64,000 nucleotides of DNA from Bhargavaea ginsengi (GCF_900109165.1 NZ_FNZF01000002.1:372001-436000); one strand, 5' to 3'. Numbered from the stretch's first letter, positions 25,843 to 34,422 are shown. Notes: generated by a model not told the origin, from the sequence alone. A program made the numbers and translations.

Positions 25843-26095
25843 AAAAAGCCCCGCCCCAACAAAGGGACGAGGCTGAACTCGCGGTACCACCCTGATTACC
25901 GCACACGGGTGCGGTCACTCGGACAGGATAACGGCTGTGTGCCGGCTCGCCTTTACAGCTGATGCTGGTCCCGGCGGCAACTTGCGGGGTGAACTTCGGC
26001 GCCTTCTGATCACCGGCGCTTCCAGTCTCTGGCGCCGGCTCCCTGTCATCCGATAGGGTGCCTACTCTTCCCGCTTAATGTCTTTGGTCATTTAC
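25843..26095 (-). promoter_or_regulatory. T-box leader (tRNA-Phe sensing) of pheST
   Basis: The minus strand holds the T-box AGGGTGGTACCGCGAG (25878-25893), immediately followed by a terminator of 11 bp (25847-25857 with 25864-25874) and TTTTT. Near the 5' end a GCGGG/CCCGC stem I base encloses AGAGTAGG on one side and GAAGTTCACC on the other; the specifier is read as UUC at 25991-25993. Uncharged tRNA-Phe would favour the antiterminator and switch on pheST. Confidence 0.93.
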
Positions 26096-26101
26096 CCATT
26101 C

Positions 26102-26131
26102 AGTATATCGGAACATTCTGCCGGGGGTCAA
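26102..26131 (-). promoter_or_regulatory. Promoter of the pheST T-box transcript
   Basis: TTGACC, 18 bases, TATACT on the minus strand, 7 bases before the T-box leader starts. Confidence 0.75.
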
Positions 26132-26137
26132 GCAGGT

Positions 26138-26899
26138 TCAGGCACGCAGCGCATAGAGCAGAATTCCCGTCGCGACCGCCACATTCAATGACTCCGCCAG
26201 ACCCCGGAGAGGAATCATCAGTTTCCTATCTGTTTCCGCAAGCAGTTCCGGATTGACTCCGCTTCCTTCATTCCCGACAATCAATGCAAAACTTTCACTT
26301 TTCCCGGGTTCATCATAGGCGACCGCGCCTTCAAGGGCAGTTCCAAAAACCTGGATACCCCTGCTTTTCAGTTGAAGCACGATGTCCTGGAGCTCGCCCC
26401 TGACCACAGGCAGATGAAAGTGCGATCCTTGAGCGGAACGGACGGTCTTGGGTGCATACGGATCGGCGCTGCCTTTCCCCAGTACCACGGCATCGATGCC
26501 GGCTGCATCGGCTGTGCGGATCATCGTGCCGATATTGCCCGGATCTTGTACAGCATCGACGAGAAGTAGGGTTTTCCAACTTTCCTGCTCGTCCGCGGTC
26601 ACTTCCGGAATGCGGCACTGTGCATAGATCCCCTGGGGATGCTCAGTATCCGTGATTTCCCGCTCGACTTGGGAGGTGATTTCAATCATCTGGATCTCAT
26701 CGGTCTCCCAATAGTCCGGGACGTCAACGCCTTCCCTGACAATCAGCGCAAGTACGGCGCCTTCTTTTTTAAGTGCTTCTTCAGCCAGGTGTTCCCCTTC
26801 CACGAGGAATTCACCGGTTTTATCACGCTCTTTCCTTGTGTTGACCAACTTTTTCCAATGTTTCACAAGCGAGTTCTGTGTGGATTCAATACGCTTCAA
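26138..26899 (-). CDS. ysgA: SpoU/TrmH-family RNA 2'-O-methyltransferase (YsgA)
   Basis: 253 residues. A small N-terminal RNA-binding domain (RIESTQNSLVKHWKKL, FLVEGEHLAEEAL) precedes the knotted SPOUT domain with motif 1 DPGNIGTMIRTADAAGIDAV, motif 2 ALIVGNEGSGV and motif 3 IPLRGLAESLNVAVATGILLY. It methylates a ribose in rRNA or tRNA; the exact site is not readable. Start is TTG 26899, preceded by GGAAGGTG; longer in-frame readings lack a site. Same position as ysgA upstream of pheS. Confidence 0.9.
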   Translation of the reverse strand: MKRIESTQNSLVKHWKKLVNTRKERDKTGEFLVEGEHLAEEALKKEGAVLALIVREGVDVPDYWETDEIQMIEITSQVEREITDTEHPQGIYAQCRIPEVTADEQESWKTLLLVDAVQDPGNIGTMIRTADAAGIDAVVLGKGSADPYAPKTVRSAQGSHFHLPVVRGELQDIVLQLKSRGIQVFGTALEGAVAYDEPGKSESFALIVGNEGSGVNPELLAETDRKLMIPLRGLAESLNVAVATGILLYALRA

Positions 26900-27001
26900 T
26901 CTGTGACACCTTCCGTCATCCGTTATTTGACTTAAGTGTAGCAAAACAGATGTATAGCCGGCGAGCAAAACGGAAAACCTTTCCGCAGGAGGGTGATGAA
27001 T

Positions 27002-27220
27002 ATGAATTTTCAGATCCGCGATGCCATTACGGCCAATATGCAGGGGAATACCGCGGATGACATCCGCGGCGTCATTGATGACGCCATCTCTCGCGGCGAG
27101 GAGCATCTGCTTCCGGGACTCGGCGTGATCTTCGAGAAATTCTGGCAGCAGGCCGACGCCGCCGAAAAGCAGAACGTCCTGGCCGACCTGGAAAATGCAT
27201 TCGGCAAAAAGGTACAGTAA
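27002..27220 (+). CDS. sspI: Small acid-soluble spore protein I
   Basis: 72 residues. NFQIRDAITANMQGNTADDIRGVIDDAI, ISRGEEHLLPGLGVIFEKFW and the acidic/basic tail match the SspI family in length and pattern. SspI is made in the forespore under sigma-G; a clear sigma-G promoter was not found. ATG 27002 is 8 bases after AGGAGGG; ATG 26996 is an alternative. Divergent from ysgA, the B. subtilis arrangement. It supports sporulation. Confidence 0.92.
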   Translation: MNFQIRDAITANMQGNTADDIRGVIDDAISRGEEHLLPGLGVIFEKFWQQADAAEKQNVLADLENAFGKKVQ

Positions 27221-27249
27221 GCCGCTGGTTCCGGCGGAGCTATCAGCAG

Positions 27250-27298
27250 ACAAGCTGGTTCCGGAAGTCATATTTCTGGAACCAGCTTGTTTTCTTTT
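27250..27298 (+). terminator. Terminator of sspI
   Basis: Seventeen-base-pair stem (27250-27266 with 27274-27290, one G-U) followed by TTTTCTTTT. Confidence 0.9.
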
Positions 27299-27338
27299 AT
27301 AATTCTTAGCAAATTAGAGATGTTTTTAATTTCCGTTT

Positions 27339-27423
27339 CGGGCGGACGCTTTCCGCGGGGAAGGTATCGAGCCCCTTCCAGGGTCTCTCCACGCTTCCTT
27401 TTCCGCAGGAGTCGCCGCCCTTC
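27339..27423. repeat. GC-rich interspersed repeat element 1
   Basis: CGGGCGGACGCTTTCCGCGGGG at the left and CCGCAGGAGTCGCCGCCCTTC at the right are the imperfectly inverted ends of a repeat type I remember as common between Bacillales genes. No protein is supported here although open frames exist. The rest of 27299-27740 holds a related fragment (GCGGATGGCCCGAGACTCC from about 27521) but no gene. Confidence 0.55.
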
Positions 27424-27740
27424 ACTACAATCAACAACTAGTTCAATAACCTTATTAAGCTTCGAGTTGGGCAGTTTTTCAGTACAACTTCGTCAAAACC
27501 AAGAATGATAACAAATTGAAGCGGATGGCCCGAGACTCCTCGAAAATGCTACGCATTTCCTTCATGCGAGGCAGATTCGAGGAGGTTTCTCTGTCCCGTA
27601 GGAAACGCGTTAATCAAAGACCCCAAGGATATTGCGCAATGCTCCGCTCCGCTGCTTTGCTCGCAGGAATCTTCCGCTATGCCATGTACACAAACGCCAG
27701 TCTCCATTGACTGCCGCGCAACGCTGAGCTTATGCACGCA

Positions 27741-27837
27741 GATGCCAATCTGCGTGTTGGCATCGGCTGAGGCAACGCTCGAGGACTAATTGACGCCGTC
27801 ACGGAGAACGGCGTCTGTGCTCAAAAGCCGAGCGTTG
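27741..27837. other. Structured non-coding element
   Basis: Three perfect stems lie in 97 bp: GATGCCAA/TTGGCATC (27741-27748 with 27757-27764), CAACGCTCG/CGAGCGTTG (27773-27781 with 27829-27837), and nested inside the latter GACGCCGT/ACGGCGTC (27792-27799 with 27808-27815). This can fold as a two-domain RNA on either strand. No promoter or U-tract terminator was seen, so RNA gene and repeat relic are both possible. Confidence 0.45.
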
Positions 27838-27884
27838 ACCGACAAGGCCCGCAGCGGAAGTACAGAGGTATTGGAGTATAAAAA

Positions 27885-27924
27885 ACTGCAGACGAAGGAG
27901 TAATCAACTCGCTTTGTCTACAGT
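27885..27924. repeat. CTGCAGAC palindromic repeat copy
   Basis: ACTGCAGACGAAGGAG and CTCGCTTTGTCTACAGT form an imperfect hairpin. The same core is used, in perfect form, as the terminator after the M3 peptidase gene at 43424-43463, and a fragment is at 44284-44297. Confidence 0.6.
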
Positions 27925-27961
27925 CTGGGGGCTGTCCAATAAGTATTAATACAATAAAAAC

Positions 27962-28077
27962 AGCAAACGGCACGGACTCTGGTCGCTTACCGCGGGCCTG
28001 CAACGAGCCCCACGTAAAGCGGGTCTCGACAGCCCGGCTTTTCCCGCAGGTGTCTCCCGGCGTCCGTGCCGTTTGCT
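27962..28077. repeat. 116-bp palindromic repeat element 2
   Basis: Perfect 16-bp ends AGCAAACGGCACGGAC and GTCCGTGCCGTTTGCT enclose a GC-rich core containing CCGCGGGC and CCCGCAGG. It lies 50 bp beyond the argF stop and may also terminate argF. The sequence between 27838 and 28126 otherwise shows no gene. Confidence 0.7.
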
Positions 28078-28126
28078 ATATTAAGTTCTGAATCCGACTT
28101 TTCGGACATCCCTTTTACATATCTGC

Positions 28127-29089
28127 TTACAGAATCGATGCAAGTACCGCTTTTTGTGCGTGGAGGCGGTTTTCAGCCTGCTGGAAGATGTAGGAGTTCG
28201 GGCCGTCGATGACAGACGCAGACACTTCTTCCCCGCGGTGGGCGGGCAGGCAGTGCAGGAACATGAAGTCGTCCTTTGCATGTTTGACGAGCGCGTCATC
28301 GACCATGAAGCCATTGAATGCCTCGAGCCTTGCTGCCGCTTCCTCCTCCTGCCCCATGCTGGTCCAGGTATCGGTATAGACGGCATCCGCCCCGCTGACC
28401 GCTTTGACCGGATCGGATGTCCAGCTTACCTGGCCTCCGGTCTTGCCCGCGATGGCAACTGCTGTTTCCAATACGTCCGGCGATGGCTCATAGCCTTCGG
28501 GAGTCGCAACCGCGATTTCCATTCCTGTATGCGCGGCAGCGATAATGAGCGAGTGGGCCACATTGTTCCCGTCTCCGACATAAGCGATTTTTCTGCCTTT
28601 CAACTCACCCTTCACTTCACGCACTGTCAGAAGATCAGCAAGCGCCTGACAAGGATGGTAGATGTCGGTCAGGCCGTTGATGACCGGAATGCTCGCTTCC
28701 TCTGCAAGTTCCTGCACCATCGTATGTTTGTTGGCGCGGATCATAATGGCATCCAGATAGCCGGACAGAACATGGGCCGTGTCATAGACCGATTCTCCGC
28801 GTCCGATTTGCAGATCACGGGAATTCATATACATGGCATGCCCTCCAAGTTGGATCATGCCGGATTCAAAAGAAATCCTGGTGCGTGTCGAATGTTTTTC
28901 GAAGATCATGCCGAGGATCTTCCCGGCGAGCAGCTTCGGATAACGTCCCTCTGTACCAAGTTTCTTTAAGACAACGCCCAGTTCTACAAGGCCTTTCACT
29001 TCATCGCCCGAAAGCTGGTCAAGCGCCAGCAGATCCTTCCCCTTCAAGCTTTCAACCAAAACCATCTCCTGCATCCCCGTCATGAACAT
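28127..29089 (-). CDS. argF: Ornithine carbamoyltransferase
   Basis: 320 residues. Converts ornithine and carbamoyl phosphate to citrulline in arginine synthesis. Seen: carbamoyl-phosphate loop FEKHSTRTRISFE, MIRANKH, the HPCQALADLLT block, GDGNNVAHSL, and the ornithine-binding HCLPAHRGEEV near the C-terminus. ATG 29089 has GGAAGGG 8 bases upstream and gives a family-typical length; ATG 29065 is an alternative. It stands alone, without other arg genes, and has an ARG-box-like site over its promoter. Confidence 0.95.
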   Translation of the reverse strand: MFMTGMQEMVLVESLKGKDLLALDQLSGDEVKGLVELGVVLKKLGTEGRYPKLLAGKILGMIFEKHSTRTRISFESGMIQLGGHAMYMNSRDLQIGRGESVYDTAHVLSGYLDAIMIRANKHTMVQELAEEASIPVINGLTDIYHPCQALADLLTVREVKGELKGRKIAYVGDGNNVAHSLIIAAAHTGMEIAVATPEGYEPSPDVLETAVAIAGKTGGQVSWTSDPVKAVSGADAVYTDTWTSMGQEEEAAARLEAFNGFMVDDALVKHAKDDFMFLHCLPAHRGEEVSASVIDGPNSYIFQQAENRLHAQKAVLASIL

Positions 29090-29119
29090 TCGAATCACCC
29101 TTCCATTTATTCATCTTGT

Positions 29120-29154
29120 TGAATTATTATACATTTGTATAAATATTAAATCAA
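29120..29154 (-). promoter_or_regulatory. argF promoter with ARG-box-like operator
   Basis: TTGATT, 17 bases, TATAAT on the minus strand. The -10 is embedded in TGTATAATAATTCA (29120-29133), which resembles the AhrC/ArgR box TGAATWWWWATTCA, and a half-site ATGAATAAAT follows. Arginine repression is expected but inferred. Confidence 0.55.
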
Positions 29155-29197
29155 GCGGTTCTTTATAACCACTTTTATTATTCCAGTTGCAAAACGC

Positions 29198-29240
29198 AAA
29201 AAAGCTTCCATGCCGTCCTGTCAGAGGATGCATGGAAGCT
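29198..29240 (-). terminator. Terminator of the M42 peptidase gene
   Basis: Perfect 11-bp stem AGCTTCCATGC/GCATGGAAGCT followed on the minus strand by TTTTTTGCG, 14 bases after the stop. Confidence 0.88.
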
Positions 29241-29253
29241 AGAGGGCAGGATC

Positions 29254-30342
29254 TTATTCGAATGTCAGGCGGTCGACCGTTTCGCGGTCCAGTTTCTTAA
29301 TGACTTCCACGATAAGGCGGACGGCATTCTCATAGTCCTTCTTGTGCAACATTGCCGCATGGCTGTGGATGTAGCGGGTCGGGATGCAGATGGCAAGGGA
29401 CGGAACGCCTTCGTTTGCCAAATGGATGGAACCAGCATCGGTGCCCCCGCCCGGAATCATCTCGAACTGATACGGGATCCCGTGCTCTTCCGCGGTTTCC
29501 ACGACAAGGTCGCGAAGTCCTTTATGAGAGACCATCGATGCGTCAAACAGGACGATCTGCGGGCCGTCGCCCATCTTGCCGGAAGCCTCTTTGGAAGAGA
29601 CGCCTGGCGTGTCTCCTGCGATGCCGACATCCACTGCGAATCCGATGTCCGGTTTGACCTTGGCAGCGACTGTCCGTGCACCGCGAAGACCGATTTCTTC
29701 CTGTACGGCTCCTGCAGAAAAGACAGTATTCGGGTGCTGCCCGTCTTTCAGTTCGCGGAGAACGTCGATCGCGATTGCGCAGCCGATCCGATTATCCCAG
29801 GCTTTGGCCAATAGATAATCCGGGTTGTTCATTACTGTGAACTCGAAATATGGTACGGCCATGTCCCCGGGTAGTACGCCCCACTCCATCGCCTCTTCTT
29901 TTGAGGAAGCACCGATGTCGATAAACATATCCTTGATATCCACCGGTTTCTTGCGAGCATCAGCAGAAAGGATATGAGGCGGCTTGGATCCGATGACTCC
30001 GGTAAGTTCACGTCCGTCGCGCGTTACGATGGTCACACGCTGTGCAAGCATGACCTGCGACCACCACCCGCCGACTGTCTGGAATCTGAGAAAACCTTTG
30101 TCGTCGATTTTAGAGATCATGAAGCCGACTTCATCGAGGTGACCGGCCACCAGTACACGAGGGCCTTCCTCTGCACCTTTCTTTTCTGCAATCAGTGAAC
30201 CGAGGCCATCGTAACCGATCGAATCGGCCAACGGTTCGATATAGCGCTTCATCACTTCGCGTGGTTCGCGTTCGTTGCCCGGTATCCCTTTTGCATCTGT
30301 CAGGTCTTTTAACATCTGTAGCTGTTCGTCAAGCTGGACCAT
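29254..30342 (-). CDS. ysdC: M42 family glutamyl aminopeptidase/cellulase-like peptidase (YsdC)
   Basis: 362 residues of the tetrahedral M42 metallo-aminopeptidases. Dinuclear metal ligands are seen in AGHLDEVG (about 67-74), [26 protein letters not shown] and the final [16 protein letters not shown] is also conserved. It trims peptides from the N-terminus in the cytoplasm. AGGAGG lies 8 bases before the ATG. It neighbours argF here and the pheST/sspI block as in B. subtilis. Confidence 0.92.
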   Translation of the reverse strand: MVQLDEQLQMLKDLTDAKGIPGNEREPREVMKRYIEPLADSIGYDGLGSLIAEKKGAEEGPRVLVAGHLDEVGFMISKIDDKGFLRFQTVGGWWSQVMLAQRVTIVTRDGRELTGVIGSKPPHILSADARKKPVDIKDMFIDIGASSKEEAMEWGVLPGDMAVPYFEFTVMNNPDYLLAKAWDNRIGCAIAIDVLRELKDGQHPNTVFSAGAVQEEIGLRGARTVAAKVKPDIGFAVDVGIAGDTPGVSSKEASGKMGDGPQIVLFDASMVSHKGLRDLVVETAEEHGIPYQFEMIPGGGTDAGSIHLANEGVPSLAICIPTRYIHSHAAMLHKKDYENAVRLIVEVIKKLDRETVDRLTFE

Positions 30343-30427
30343 TACTTCGACCTCCTAAACATGTGTCATTCAAATTATAGTGGATAGAGCAGGCGTTTTC
30401 AAAACATTTCGGGAAAGAATGATTCTC

Positions 30428-31477
30428 TCAGTTGGCATCAAGTTCTGTTTTCAGTCGCCTGATGAATGCATCCTTTTCATCCACTCTGATTGCGACCGTC
30501 CGATAAGGCTTCCGGATTCCCATGAATAGAGTCGCGGAAACGGGACGTTTCAGCTTGATGAGGACATCCGGACAGGCCTCTTCAAAATCCCGTGCAATGA
30601 ATCCGGCGGTGTCTTTGGAGAGTTTCGCGGACAATTCTTCCCCTCCTGTCACCATTTCGGCTATGTCCGAATAGCGGATTTCCATCCGGTTGGCCATCCC
30701 AAGCGAGAGGTAAAGACGATCCCGGCCGAATACTGCCGGATTCAGCCTGACTGCCTGCATGTCAGCGATGAAATAGATGACCGAATACACGTTCAGGATA
30801 AGAAGGATGATTGACAGTATAAGTGATTTTTCATGGAGCCACCAGTGGATGCCGATGGTTTCGATGATGATGGCATGAATAAGCATAAGCTGCATGGCCA
30901 TATGACTCGTTTTGCGGTGGAGGGTGAATGCATCCTCAGTGAGCAAAGGCTTCTTTTTCCACGATACGAATGCATAATAGAACATCAGCATCTCGGAACA
31001 GAATGCGTGAACGATCGGATGGCTCCGGATATGGAGATCGACAGCTTCTGGGAAAGCGAAAAGAAGCGGCTTTGTGCCCTCCCTGGTCGTCCGTAGGATT
31101 TTTGGCAGGTAGACAAACAGAGATACGACAAGCACCAGCTCAAGCAGGAGAAGCGCGCCTTCTGCGGCAAATCCGACATAGGTGATCGGTGCGTAGCCGC
31201 CCAGCCACTCGGCTGGAATCAGGAACCGCGCAACGATCAGGCCCGTCGCCGAGCCGAACAAAAAACTCTTCAGCGTAATCGCTCTTCTCCAAGCCAGGAA
31301 CAGGAGCGGTGCCACGATTGCCAAGTCGAACAGGGAACCGAGCACAACCCCCTCTGATGCATCCGAAAGTACATAGTCGCCGAACTCCGTTCGATAAAGC
31401 ATCAGATTGGAGCCAAGCACAAGCAGCAGGAGAACCAGCCATACAGGGTTTGCGGATTTGCGGACGACAGTATTCAT
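30428..31477 (-). CDS. Uncharacterised seven-or-more-helix membrane protein
   Basis: 349 residues: about seven hydrophobic helices in the first 240, including EMLMFYYAFVSWKKKP, HRKTSHMAMQLMLIHAIIIE and IHWWLHEKSLILSI, then a soluble C-terminal domain of roughly 110 residues. Similar Bacillus proteins are sometimes labelled beta-carotene 15,15'-monooxygenase, but I see no sequence support for that. Conserved His and Trp in the core may bind a ligand. ATG 31477 follows GGAGGGTG by 5 bases. Probably monocistronic. Confidence 0.75.
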   Translation of the reverse strand: MNTVVRKSANPVWLVLLLLVLGSNLMLYRTEFGDYVLSDASEGVVLGSLFDLAIVAPLLFLAWRRAITLKSFLFGSATGLIVARFLIPAEWLGGYAPITYVGFAAEGALLLLELVLVVSLFVYLPKILRTTREGTKPLLFAFPEAVDLHIRSHPIVHAFCSEMLMFYYAFVSWKKKPLLTEDAFTLHRKTSHMAMQLMLIHAIIIETIGIHWWLHEKSLILSIILLILNVYSVIYFIADMQAVRLNPAVFGRDRLYLSLGMANRMEIRYSDIAEMVTGGEELSAKLSKDTAGFIARDFEEACPDVLIKLKRPVSATLFMGIRKPYRTVAIRVDEKDAFIRRLKTELDAN

Positions 31478-31545
31478 CGGATCACCCTCCACTATCTTTT
31501 ACTTCTATTATACGTTGCCGCTGTTGCTGCCTCCTTCCTCCGCAT

Positions 31546-31575
31546 AAATAAACCGCCCCCAAAACGGAGGCGGTT
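31546..31575 (-). terminator. Terminator of the WrbA-like gene
   Basis: Ten-base-pair stem AACCGCC(T/C)CC with GGGGGCGGTT, followed on the minus strand by TATTTATG. Confidence 0.7.
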
Positions 31576-31591
31576 CACACATTGTTCAGAT

Positions 31592-32215
31592 TCAGCTGCC
31601 GGACCCTTGCTTGACCCATTTGGCGACTTCAACCGTCCGCCGGGCCTGATGCCCGACAGCTGCTTTGATTTTTTCTTCGCCTTCAATCATATTCCCGTCC
31701 TGGTCGACCGAGACACTGGTTCCATACGGGTTTCCTCCAGCCGCAAAAATCGACTGGTCCGTATAGCCCGGCGCGGCGATGATGGCACCCCAGTGGAAAA
31801 GCGACGTGTAAAGGGAAAGGATGGTCGCTTCCTGCCCACCATGAGGATTCTGCGCGGAAGTCATGGCACTGCACACCTTGTTGACAAGCTTGCCCTGCGC
31901 CCACAGTCCGCCTGTAAGATCAAAGAACTGCTGCATTTGGACAGACTTGCTGCCGAAGCGGGTCGGTGCACTGAAGATGACGGCGTCCGCCCATTCCAGG
32001 TCTTCCGGCTTTGCTTCCGGCTCGCCCTTGACGGAGTCGTGATGCTGTTTCCATGCCGGATTGGAGGCGATTGCCGCTTCCGGAGCAGTTTCCGCCACTT
32101 TTAGAACCTTGACTTCAGCGCCTGCTTCTTCTGCTGCTTCTCCGGCCCAGTGAGCCAATTTGTGGTTCGTTCCCGTCGAGCTGTAGTGAATGACCGCCAG
32201 TTTGATTTTATCCAT
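31592..32215 (-). CDS. WrbA-like NAD(P)H:quinone oxidoreductase
   Basis: 207-residue flavodoxin-like enzyme. The FMN phosphate loop is HYSSTGTNHKLA, the flavin loop APTRFGSKSVQMQQFFD follows near residue 85, and SAQNPHGGQEATILSLYTSLFHWG and GYTDQS are typical of WrbA. It carries out two-electron quinone reduction to limit radical stress. ATG 32215 has AAAAGGAG 9 bases before it. Divergent from the MFS gene. Confidence 0.88.
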   Translation of the reverse strand: MDKIKLAVIHYSSTGTNHKLAHWAGEAAEEAGAEVKVLKVAETAPEAAIASNPAWKQHHDSVKGEPEAKPEDLEWADAVIFSAPTRFGSKSVQMQQFFDLTGGLWAQGKLVNKVCSAMTSAQNPHGGQEATILSLYTSLFHWGAIIAAPGYTDQSIFAAGGNPYGTSVSVDQDGNMIEGEEKIKAAVGHQARRTVEVAKWVKQGSGS

Positions 32216-32366
32216 CTGAACAACTCCTTTTATGTCGTCATTTGATACGCAAACATTACTACTATCTCCTATCCCCTGAATGGTAAAACACGAACCCATT
32301 AACGGATGACGGCTTCAGGCACCCGTGATAAAGTGAATCTACTATGTAAGGGAAAGAGGCCAGAAT

Positions 32367-33524
32367 ATGCGCGTCTTTATCTATTTCATCATCTTCTTTT
32401 CTTTTTTTGATCTGTTCAGCCAGCTTCCAGTGATGAGTCCGCATGCCGTTCTGCTCGGCGCGACCCCCTTTGTGACCGGTCTCGTCGTAGGCATTTATTC
32501 ATTCGCCAATACAATCGGCAACGTGTTCTCGGGTTTTGCAACGGACCGGCTCGGACCGTTCCCGATTCTGATTGCTGGGTTGCTGTTATCTTCGGCTGCG
32601 CTGTTCCTCTACATGCCCGCGGATACGCCGAACGCCCTTCTGGCGGTCCGTACAGTCCACGGTTTCATGGAAGGGCTGATCGTGCCTGCGGCGTTCACTT
32701 TCATCGCCAACCGTTCGGAAGGAACCAAGCGCGGCAAGAATTCCGCCCTGTCAGGTGCTTTTGTCGGACTTGCTGCAATTGCCGGCCCGGCACTGAGCGG
32801 CATTATTGCTTCCCGGACAGGTGCCCCGTTCATCATGATGATGAACGGCGCTTTTCTCCTGACGCTTGCCGTTCTTGCGCTGTTCGTCCTTCGCGGAACC
32901 CCCCTGCAAAAAAATGGCCGGAAGGTTTCGGGCCAATCTTCAGGCCACTTCCCGGTCCGCGAGCTGTTCCGGCATCCCGGAATTATCCGGGCGTTTGCCG
33001 GCGCCTTTTTCCTGATGTTTTCCCAGGGCGTGCTCGCCCTCGTCCTTCCACTCCGTGTGGAAGCACTCGGATATGATACAAAGACGAGCGGTTTGCTTCT
33101 CAGCGTTTTCGGCGTTGTCGCCATCCTGATCTTCATCCTGCCGACCAATCGCCTGTTCGATAAAGTGAGACCGGAAGCCACACTGGCATTTGGAATCGCC
33201 CTTATGGGGGCCAGTATGCTATTTCTGTCTGTTGCGGACCAGCTGCCGTTACTCTTTGCGGCGATGTCATTGTACGGTGTGGGATTTGCCTTCTTGTTCC
33301 CATCCGTCAACTCACTTCTGATCGACTCGACGGATGCGGAATACCGTGGGAAAGCCTATGGATACTTTTATGCTTTCTTTTCGATCGGTGTGGTCGCTGG
33401 ATCCGGAGTGATCGGATTGTTGGGACTGGAAGCAAAAGGCGCCTTTGTGCTTACCGGTGCGCTTCTTCTTGGGGTGGCTGCCTATGCACTGTCCGGACTT
33501 AAACGGGGACAGACTGGATTATGA
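32367..33524 (+). CDS. MFS transporter
   Basis: 385 residues with 12 predicted helices. The loop 2-3 motif is FSGFATDRLGPFPILIAGLL, matching the family A-like DRxG pattern, and RTVHGFMEGLIVPAAFTFIAN resembles motif B. It is probably an exporter of the drug:H+ antiporter-1 class, but the substrate cannot be told. The ATG is preceded by a modest GAAAGAGG. Ends at a bidirectional terminator shared with the LysM gene. Confidence 0.85.
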   Translation: MRVFIYFIIFFSFFDLFSQLPVMSPHAVLLGATPFVTGLVVGIYSFANTIGNVFSGFATDRLGPFPILIAGLLLSSAALFLYMPADTPNALLAVRTVHGFMEGLIVPAAFTFIANRSEGTKRGKNSALSGAFVGLAAIAGPALSGIIASRTGAPFIMMMNGAFLLTLAVLALFVLRGTPLQKNGRKVSGQSSGHFPVRELFRHPGIIRAFAGAFFLMFSQGVLALVLPLRVEALGYDTKTSGLLLSVFGVVAILIFILPTNRLFDKVRPEATLAFGIALMGASMLFLSVADQLPLLFAAMSLYGVGFAFLFPSVNSLLIDSTDAEYRGKAYGYFYAFFSIGVVAGSGVIGLLGLEAKGAFVLTGALLLGVAAYALSGLKRGQTGL

Positions 33525-33546
33525 TGACGGGATCCCCATAAACAAC

Positions 33547-33600
33547 AAACAGCCATCCGCACATCTGATGAACAGATGATGCGGATGGCTGTTTTCATTT
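33547..33600. terminator. Bidirectional terminator MFS / LysM-3D genes
   Basis: Perfect 14-bp stem AAACAGCCATCCGC/GCGGATGGCTGTTT with further pairing inside, and T-rich flanks on both strands between convergent genes. Confidence 0.88.
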
Positions 33601-33606
33601 CCCTTA

Positions 33607-34374
33607 TCAGTTGAGGACCTTCACTTTGACTGTTTTGGATCCCCACTGGAGTGCGCGGCTCTTGTTCGGGATAAAGACATCGATGCGATTGCCTTTGATG
33701 GCGCCGCCGGTGTCTCCTGCGATAGCTTCGCCGTAGCCTTCAACCCAGACTTTCGTCCCGAGCGGAATGACTTTAGGGTCAACGGCGATGACTTTCTGGT
33801 TAGGGTTGGCTCTCAGGTTAATGCCTGTCGCCGTAACTCCGGAGCAGCCGTTGCAGTATGCCGTGTAAGCTGTTGCGCGAACGGATAGTTCACGGGCAGC
33901 TGACGGAGCAGGCTTGGATGCGGACGCCGTATTGGATGCGCTCGCCTGGACCGCCTTGCCGGATACTTTCAGGGCTTGGCCCGGATGGATAAGCGAACTG
34001 CTGAGACCATTCAGTCCCATGAGGGTGTTGACGCTCATGCCATGGTTGGTTGCGATGCGGTAAAGAGTATCACCGCTTTTAACAGTATATGTGGAAGCGG
34101 GAGCTGCTGCCGATTTTACTGCAGCAGACGCTTTCTGTTGGGTTTGGGCTGGTGCGGCCTTGCTGCCCCCAGATGTTGTAAGTACATCTCCGGGACGGAT
34201 CAGATCAGAGGAAAGGGAATTCCACTGTTTCAGCTGTGCGACTGTGACAGAATTGGCCTGAGAGATGGACCAGAGTGTATCACCTTTGGAAACTGTATGC
34301 TCCGCTGCCGAAGCGGTTCCCACCCCTGCACCCAGAGTCAGAGCTGCCGTTAGCGCAATCAAGCTTTTTTTCAT
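33607..34374 (-). CDS. yocH: Secreted LysM and 3D-domain cell-wall protein (YocH-like)
   Basis: 255 residues. A signal peptide (KKSLIALTAALTLGAGVGTASA) is split after ASAAE; two LysM peptidoglycan-binding repeats follow (HTVSKGDTLWSISQ near 27 and YTVKSGDTLYRIATNHG near 95), a Ala/Ser linker, and a C-terminal 3D domain with ATAYTAYCNGCSG, PLGTKVWVEGYG, AGDTGGAI and RIDVFIP carrying the three Asp. YocH-type proteins act on peptidoglycan, perhaps as lytic transglycosylase-like muralytic enzymes. A WalR-type box lies upstream, as for yocH in B. subtilis; orthology is inferred. Confidence 0.85.
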   Translation of the reverse strand: MKKSLIALTAALTLGAGVGTASAAEHTVSKGDTLWSISQANSVTVAQLKQWNSLSSDLIRPGDVLTTSGGSKAAPAQTQQKASAAVKSAAAPASTYTVKSGDTLYRIATNHGMSVNTLMGLNGLSSSLIHPGQALKVSGKAVQASASNTASASKPAPSAARELSVRATAYTAYCNGCSGVTATGINLRANPNQKVIAVDPKVIPLGTKVWVEGYGEAIAGDTGGAIKGNRIDVFIPNKSRALQWGSKTVKVKVLN

Positions 34375-34422
34375 ATGGTAAATGTCTCCTTTCTTCAACG
34401 ACACCCACTCTACCACGCCTAT

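Noticed and set aside
26920-26990. Sigma-G promoter for sspI
   Set aside because: No convincing pair of sigma-G boxes at the right spacing could be read, although sspI should have one.
27287-27737. Short open frames in the sspI-argF gap
   Set aside because: They follow repeat and palindromic DNA, lack good ribosome sites, and have Arg/Ser-rich compositions unlike the neighbouring genes.
30428-31477. Beta-carotene 15,15'-monooxygenase
   Set aside because: This label is sometimes given to similar Bacillus proteins, but the sequence is a multi-helix membrane protein without features of carotenoid oxygenases.
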